Assembly: GCA_015056205.1 (NCBI GenBank) | Contig: SVGS01000010.1 | Location: 35,982-99,981, forward strand | Direction: 5' to 3' | DNA: 64,000 nt | DNA from: Clostridiales bacterium | Lineage (GTDB): Bacteria; Bacillota; Clostridia; Christensenellales; Aristaeellaceae | Shown: positions 59,514 through 64,000 of the stretch, in pieces | Numbering within the stretch: the first letter of the stretch is position 1 | Layout of the letters: each line of letters begins with the position of its first letter | Notes under the pieces: model-generated | The model's database searches: none | What the model was told of the DNA's origin: nothing | Seen by the model: only the letters and a program-made list of their open reading frames with translations | Made by a program: the position numbers and the translations under genes

Positions 59514-61130
59514 TCACTTGTTCCTTCTCACATTTTCCGCAATCCGGATGAGCGTTTCTTCCGCTATGTAATCCCCCGTCAATTTCAGATGTGCGTGAGA
59601 AGAGATATCCCAGTCGATCCGAAGATATGCCGAGCCCTCTTCATCTCCTGTCCGAAGTAATAATGCAGGCGCTCCGTTGATCGTAATGACTTTGGCGCTT
59701 GTATCGCTTTTGATCGCAGGGAGTTCCGGATCCTTCAGGATATACTCCTGCAGGCAAATTTTCTGTCCATTTTCGTTGATCAGCTTATAACTGCATGAAG
59801 AATTGTTTACGCAGAAAACAGAAAGGTCTTCCGGCAGCCAGCCAAAGCAGAACTCCCCGTTCCAACTAAACGGAACCTTCGGCATTCCATTTTCATCATA
59901 TGCAGCCATCCTATCCGGTTCCTCAGCACGGTCAATCTTTTTCGTGCTTTCAGCCATCGCGATGACCTGGTTCTCCGGAACGTTATATGCATCAAGTTCG
60001 AACCACGCTTCCTCATTGGCCCAGCAGAGTGAAACATAAAGCCAATCTTCATTCTGGGCTGTGCTCAGATACGCTTCTCTTCCACATATCTGGATTGTAC
60101 TGAATTCCGCGCCGGGAGAACTGAGAAGGCTCTGCGCATTTTCATCGTATTCAGCAAAATCAATTTGCACATCATTTTCACCAAGCAGTTGAAAACTGTT
60201 TATTCCATATCCATAGTAGCCGTCAAGGTACAAATGATCCGGCCATACCGTTGGAGCGTATTTGCCGCACCACCAGTCCGGAATTGAGGAAGGAGAAAAC
60301 GGTTCCATTTGCTTGTTTTGACGTTCATGGAAAGCGTCATATCGACGGACACCTTCAAATTCCTCAATACTGTTCGCGATTTTCTGCGCATCCTCCCGGC
60401 TTAATCCCTCGCATATCAGTTGGTTCCAGGTAGTCAGATGGCCCATCATCATTGTGATCTTTGGCACATTGTTGTTCGTATCCTCAATCAGCACACTTTC
60501 GTTCCCTGGAACCTCAGAATAAGTGATTTCCGCGTTGGGTGGGAGTAAGTCAAGATTCAGCTGTCCGTTGAATTCAGCGTACTGAATGGAATCACCGGAG
60601 GCATTCGTATAAATTACCTGATTAAGGATTTCATCATAGGACGAAATGGTAAAGCCTTCGGGAATATACTGAGGGTACCGCTCTCCATACCAGAAATCAG
60701 GAGAGGAATCATCCTTTGGTTCATCCTCCCAGCTTGCATCCTCTGCTTGGAATGAATAGAAAGCCTGGCCTTTTTCCGAATCTGTCTGTGCGAAAAGTTT
60801 CATGACAGAATCACGAAATTCAGGCGAAACAGCAAACGCAATGGGCAGAGCGATCAATGCGAGTCCAATCACAGCAATCAACACGGCAGCAGCGACTCTG
60901 AGGCTGCGATAAGTATTTTGCTTTCTTTTTTGTTTTCTATCAGCTTTGTTTTTCTCTGTGGAAGCATTCACAGCCCGATTAAACGCCCGATCAGCACAGT
61001 CAATTTCGGCCGTATTCAGGGCGGGATCGGGAGTCTGAACAAACTGTTCTGTGGTTTCTTCTTCGATTTGCTGAAAGGCCATGCGAATCAGCAAATCCAG
61101 ATGCTGATCCTGATAGGATGATTTGTTCAT
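59514..61130 (-). CDS. Anti-sigma factor with three DUF4367-like outer modules
   Basis: 538 residues. Short cytoplasmic part (1-78), one membrane helix (about 79-101), then three similar outer modules: about 145-258 (PDFWYGERYPQYIPEGFTISSY ... EDAQKIANSIEEF), 283-400 (PDWWCGKYAPTVWPDHLYL ... NQVIAMAESTKKID) and 418-535 (FSWNGEFCFGWLPEDLSVFCV ... EETLIRIAENVRR). Members of this family usually carry one such domain in 250-350 residues. Holds the sigma factor encoded just upstream at the membrane until a signal is sensed outside. Overlaps the sigma gene by 4 bases. Confidence 0.85.
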   Translation of the reverse strand: MNKSSYQDQHLDLLIRMAFQQIEEETTEQFVQTPDPALNTAEIDCADRAFNRAVNASTEKNKADRKQKRKQNTYRSLRVAAAVLIAVIGLALIALPIAFAVSPEFRDSVMKLFAQTDSEKGQAFYSFQAEDASWEDEPKDDSSPDFWYGERYPQYIPEGFTISSYDEILNQVIYTNASGDSIQYAEFNGQLNLDLLPPNAEITYSEVPGNESVLIEDTNNNVPKITMMMGHLTTWNQLICEGLSREDAQKIANSIEEFEGVRRYDAFHERQNKQMEPFSPSSIPDWWCGKYAPTVWPDHLYLDGYYGYGINSFQLLGENDVQIDFAEYDENAQSLLSSPGAEFSTIQICGREAYLSTAQNEDWLYVSLCWANEEAWFELDAYNVPENQVIAMAESTKKIDRAEEPDRMAAYDENGMPKVPFSWNGEFCFGWLPEDLSVFCVNNSSCSYKLINENGQKICLQEYILKDPELPAIKSDTSAKVITINGAPALLLRTGDEEGSAYLRIDWDISSHAHLKLTGDYIAEETLIRIAENVRRNK

Positions 61131-61702
61131 TGATCCTCACCCCCTTCATACAGCATTGCCTTCAAATGCTGACGTCCAAACATGATGTATCTGTATACGG
61201 CATTCTCCGTAATGCCCAGAACTTCGGCAATCTGACGCACTTCCATCTTTTCAAAAAATCTCATTCGAAGCGTTTCCCGTTCTCTTTCAGGAAGCGCCTG
61301 CAGCGCCTGCTTCACCGAATCGATTTCACACTGAAGGGATATTTTCTGTTCAATGACCAGGGGATCGGGAGTCTGTTCAATGACATCGTCAGTGAGCGAT
61401 CCGATTTTTGTCTGCTCACGCTGTTTTTTTCTGCACAGGTCAATCGCCTTGCTTTTTGTAGTTACAGCCACATAGGAACGAAGCGGTTTTTCCTCCATAG
61501 CTCGAAGGCTGTCTATTTGCTGAATGAGAGCAACACAGCTTTCTGAAATAATATCGTCTATATCCGCTGTTTCACTGGTATAGTTCCTGGCGATTTTAAC
61601 CATTAAGGCTCGATGCTTTACATAGACATCAGACATAAAAGCCCGGTCGTCATCAGATTCGATGGTCATAATGACCATTGGGATCATCAGCAATAAGTTC
61701 AC
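61127..61702 (-). CDS. RNA polymerase ECF sigma factor
   Basis: 191 residues. Region 2 (SDVYVKHRALMVKIARNYT, IDDIISESCVALIQQIDSL, SYVAVTTKSKAIDLCRK) and region 4 (ALQALPERERETLRMRFFEKMEVRQIAEVLGITENAVYRYIMFGRQHLKA). The N-terminus is uncertain: a GTG at 61702 gives a hydrophobic lead MNLLLMIPMVIM; ATGs at 61687, 61678 and 61669 are possible. It directs polymerase to promoters of a stress or envelope regulon and is released by the anti-sigma factor overlapping its end. Confidence 0.9.
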   Translation of the reverse strand: MNLLLMIPMVIMTIESDDDRAFMSDVYVKHRALMVKIARNYTSETADIDDIISESCVALIQQIDSLRAMEEKPLRSYVAVTTKSKAIDLCRKKQREQTKIGSLTDDVIEQTPDPLVIEQKISLQCEIDSVKQALQALPERERETLRMRFFEKMEVRQIAEVLGITENAVYRYIMFGRQHLKAMLYEGGEDQ

Positions 61703-61869
61703 CCCGTTTAAGCAGTAATCGCACGCGCCCTCCGCATGCAGGTGGAGTATACCATATCACAAGCATTTACGAAACTCCATCTACAAACAAATCAAGCGTG
61801 AAAGCGTACTTCTACAACCGCACACGACGGTTCCAGCGTTCTAGGCATCCTCGCTCCAGCATCCCCCAA
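61703..61869. other. Gene-free stretch between sigma and integrase genes
   Basis: Holds the sigma promoter (minus strand -10 TATACT at 61746-61751 with TG upstream; -35 TTCGTA near 61769-61774 is weak). The stretch 61752-61869 shows no gene; this is where a left end of a Tn916-type element would be expected. Confidence 0.45.
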
Positions 61870-61913
61870 AAACGCAAAAACCGGCGCTCCCATACCTCTG
61901 TATGAAAGCGCCG
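61870..61913 (-). terminator. Terminator of the integrase gene
   Basis: Minus strand CGGCGCT/AGCGCCG stem (61882-61888, 61907-61913) with inner CATAC/GTATG, followed by GTTTTTGCGTTTTTG. Confidence 0.85.
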
Positions 61914-61932
61914 TCCTCTATATTCCGTTTTC

Positions 61933-63231
61933 TCACATCGCTACCACGATTCCACCTTCGTCATCGTCCCTGCGCCGATTCAGCTTCTCCTGTTCCTGCC
62001 TTGCCCGCTCAACCTCTTCCAGCCGTTTCATTTCCTCCGCGGCATCCTCCAGGCCAAGGTGTGTGTACGTGTTCAGCGTAACGCCGATGTTACTGTGTCC
62101 CATCAGGTATTGCAGCGTTTTCGGATTCATCCCGGCCTTCGCCATATTACTACAGTAGGTATGGCGGCAGATGTGAGGCGTAATGTTCGGCATCTGCTCT
62201 TTGTAAATCGCGTTGTACCGGTTCACCATGTTGTTGAAACGGTGTTCCCAGTGCATGGCCACCAAAGGCAGTCCCGCGTCATCCAGGAAAAGGAATCCCC
62301 GATAACCGTCCACAGCCTTTTCCATCTGGACTACATCGCCTTCGGAAGAAGGTTTCAATACTTCCCGGTCTTCCACGATCGCCCGGAAGCAGTCCTCCAC
62401 TTCCTTCGTCATAGGCAGCTTTCTTTTTCCGGCGCTCGTCTTGGTTGCCTGAACGTGAAGCGCCATGTCCGGCGTCCGGATCAGCTGATGATCAATATTG
62501 ATAAGATGGTTTTCAAAGTCAATGTCATTCAGGGTCAGACCGCAGAATTCACTGATCCGCATCCCGGTATGGAAAAGGATGTATACGACCTCGTAGTATT
62601 TACAGTAGCAGTTGTCGTCATGGACAAATTTCAGGAATTTCTTCATCTGCATTTTACTGATTGCCTCCCTCGTCACACTGTCGTCAATGATTACCCCAGC
62701 AAGCTGGAATGCAAAGGGGTTCTTTGCAAGCAGGTCATCGTCTACCGCCATCTGAAAGGCAGGCCGGAGAACGCCCCTCATGCACTTTATCGTGCTGTGG
62801 CCCTTCCCGGCATCCTGAAGCCCGATCAGGAAAAGCTTCGCGTCGGAGGTTTTCACTTCTCCGATTTTTTTGCAGCTGAAATTCTCCTGCGCCAGCACGT
62901 TTCTCACAAAGTTGTAATTCGTCGTCGTGTTCGGCCTTACACCGGTTTTCGTCTTCAGGTATCTGTCTACCAGTTCAATCACCAGCATGCCTTTCTGGCT
63001 CGGGTCGATCATGGAATCAAAGTCTTTCCCGATCTGTTTCTCCATTTCCCGAAGGGATGGACCGGGCCGTTTCCCTTTCGGCACAGGATCCGTGGGTTCC
63101 AAGCGCCAGCTGTAAACGAATTTGATCTTCCCGCCGACGTAATACTTGAACTGGTATTTCCCGTCAGCCCGGATTGATTCGCCGTTTCGCAGCACCCTAT
63201 GTTTTGAGTCCCGTCGTTTTGATCTGCTCAT
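61933..63231 (-). CDS. Tyrosine recombinase, Tn916-type integrase
   Basis: 432 residues. N-terminal arm-site DNA-binding domain (about 10-60), SAM-like core-binding domain (about 85-180), and catalytic domain with R225 (GMRISEF), K264 (ATKTSAG), H353 and R356 (HICRH), H379 (GHSNIG) and nucleophile Y389 (LNTYTH), all intact. Cuts and joins att sites to move an integrative element. Two excisionase-like genes lie just upstream on the same strand, as in Tn916 (xis-int). A charged tail of about 30 residues follows the catalytic domain. Confidence 0.95.
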   Translation of the reverse strand: MSRSKRRDSKHRVLRNGESIRADGKYQFKYYVGGKIKFVYSWRLEPTDPVPKGKRPGPSLREMEKQIGKDFDSMIDPSQKGMLVIELVDRYLKTKTGVRPNTTTNYNFVRNVLAQENFSCKKIGEVKTSDAKLFLIGLQDAGKGHSTIKCMRGVLRPAFQMAVDDDLLAKNPFAFQLAGVIIDDSVTREAISKMQMKKFLKFVHDDNCYCKYYEVVYILFHTGMRISEFCGLTLNDIDFENHLINIDHQLIRTPDMALHVQATKTSAGKRKLPMTKEVEDCFRAIVEDREVLKPSSEGDVVQMEKAVDGYRGFLFLDDAGLPLVAMHWEHRFNNMVNRYNAIYKEQMPNITPHICRHTYCSNMAKAGMNPKTLQYLMGHSNIGVTLNTYTHLGLEDAAEEMKRLEEVERARQEQEKLNRRRDDDEGGIVVAM

Positions 63232-63252
63232 CTGTTCTCCTTTCTCCGCACA

Positions 63253-63501
63253 TCATGATGCGGATGATCTTGCTTTATACAGCGGTTCCCCGTTCCGGAG
63301 AGACGCTTTCAGCCCTGGCCGGAACCGAAGATATGCATCGAATTTTTCCCGGTCGATCAACTTCCTTTTGTTGTACATAAGCACAAAGGGAAGATTCTTC
63401 TGCTTCAGCAGTCGAGAAAGCTTCCTTACGCTGAAGTCATACAATTCCGCAGTCTCTGCAGGGTTTAATGTACCCTTTTCCTGCAATGGTACTTTCCGCA
63501 T
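63253..63501 (-). CDS. Small helix-turn-helix/excisionase-like protein
   Basis: 82 residues from ATG 63501 (AAAGGAGGAC just before it). MerR/Xis-like winged-helix core: LNPAETAELYDFSVRKLSRLLKQ followed by KRKLIDREKFDAYL. Resembles Tn916 Xis in plan but is less close than the next gene. Lies 21 bases before the integrase start, likely co-transcribed. It may direct excision or regulate the element. Confidence 0.8.
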   Translation of the reverse strand: MRKVPLQEKGTLNPAETAELYDFSVRKLSRLLKQKNLPFVLMYNKRKLIDREKFDAYLRFRPGLKASLRNGEPLYKARSSAS

Positions 63502-63627
63502 TGCCGTCCTCCTTTCAATTGCCCGTCGTCCTTTATTTCTCAAGGCTTTTAAGGTGTCCTATCAATCACTCTGAATTCTCTGAAAGTCAACTACTATTTG
63601 GCAGATAAAGAGAATTCCGAACAGTAT

Positions 63628-63667
63628 AGGCAAAAAGAAAACGTGCCCACCAGCAACAGTGAGCACG
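63628..63667 (-). terminator. Terminator after the Xis gene
   Basis: Minus strand CGTGCTCAC/GTGGGCACG (one G-T pair), then TTTTCTTTTTG. Confidence 0.8.
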
Positions 63668-63671
63668 CCTA

Positions 63672-63866
63672 TCATATTGCCGAACATTGTGATAGGAAGG
63701 CTTCGAACTTCTCCCGAAGAATCAGATATCTGTTTCCGCTGAAAACAGAAAACCTTCCCACATTCTCTTCTGCCAGCCTGCGCATCTTTTTCACGCCAAT
63801 ACTGAAGTATTCAGATGCCTCCTGTATGGTGAGACTGTATTTTTCGTTAATGGGAATTCTCTCCAT
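63672..63866 (-). CDS. xis: Excisionase, Tn916 Xis-like
   Basis: 64 residues from ATG 63866 (GAGGGGG upstream). Close match in plan to Tn916 Xis: PINEKYSLTIQEASEYFSIGVKKMRRLAEEN, then NRYLILREKFEAFL. Bends DNA and promotes excision by the integrase. A terminator separates it from the second excisionase-like gene and the integrase, so it has separate control. Confidence 0.88.
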   Translation of the reverse strand: MERIPINEKYSLTIQEASEYFSIGVKKMRRLAEENVGRFSVFSGNRYLILREKFEAFLSQCSAI

Positions 63867-63921
63867 TCTCTCGCCCCCTCTCACCTATAAGGTTTTTCAC
63901 GGGGGGTTTTACAAGTCGCAG

Positions 63922-63960
63922 ATAAAAAAAGATCGGCCCTGCAGATTTCTCCACAGGGCC
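63922..63960 (-). terminator. Terminator of a minus-strand gene beyond the window
   Basis: Minus strand GGCCCTG/CAGGGCC stem (63935-63941, 63954-63960), then GATCTTTTTTT. Confidence 0.8.
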
Positions 63961-64000
63961 TAACGGTCAGCCGACCGCGCCGTCACTCGCTTCCAGAAGA

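Noticed and set aside
61703..61932. A second copy of the att-like GGTAGTAG...CTACTACC site next to the integrase
   Set aside because: Looked for and not found here, so the element ends remain unproven.

Overview
The window reads as the chromosome of a GC-rich (roughly 55-60 % by eye), low-oxygen Firmicute, most likely a gut or rumen Clostridia of the Christensenellales type. This is inferred from strong GGAGG ribosome sites, many secreted proteins with near-identical signal peptides ending in A-x-A-E, rubrerythrin and a flavodiiron protein, an ECF-transporter S subunit with a MocR regulator, and Cna-B surface proteins. No rRNA, tRNA or CRISPR array was seen.

Layout. 1-6905 (+): end of argJ, then argB-argD-carA-carB, which runs from glutamate to acetylornithine and makes carbamoyl phosphate, closed by a strong terminator. 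6904-13348 (-): a 1465-residue repeat-rich Cna-B surface protein followed by a peptide-type solute-binding protein. 13416-20460: alpha/beta hydrolase, a PAP2 / flavodiiron-flavin reductase-rubredoxin / membrane-protein operon, and a cation:proton antiporter. 20495-23738 (-): a gene remnant, a DUF1858 protein, a PrsA-like foldase and a secreted protein. 23847-30141 (-): translation block rpsB-tsf, pyrH, prfC-typA. 30153-35418 (-): envelope cluster with an LRR protein, a DUF3048 protein, and a translationally coupled phosphodiester glycosidase / Lgt-like / CapA-like trio.

35555-36590 (+): rubrerythrin and a small membrane protein. 36817-43290: two secreted Ig-like (BIG2) proteins and a GH2 glycosidase. 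43337-49466: an ECF S subunit diverging from a 3'-truncated MocR regulator, an HdeD-like protein diverging from rfbA-rfbB (dTDP-sugar), and a NitT/TauT-type permease and binding protein without an ATPase. 49545-54752 (-): a closely packed run with LMW tyrosine phosphatase, metallophosphoesterase, two membrane proteins, an M20 peptidase, a DUF4230 protein and a previously unlisted 55-residue membrane peptide carrying a 42-bp tandem duplication.

54753-64000: composition becomes more AT-rich. It opens with an 84-bp nested palindrome beside an att-core-like site, then carries secreted SH3-like proteins, an ECF sigma factor with a three-module DUF4367 anti-sigma factor, and a Tn916-type integrase with two excisionase-like genes. 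I read this as an integrated element that continues past the right edge.

Most novel candidates: the compositional boundary at 54783-54911, the three-module anti-sigma sensor, the membrane-pair plus M20 peptidase operon, the phosphodiester glycosidase/Lgt-like/CapA trio, the six-fold HxHxxxC module of the surface protein, and the truncated leaderless MocR gene.
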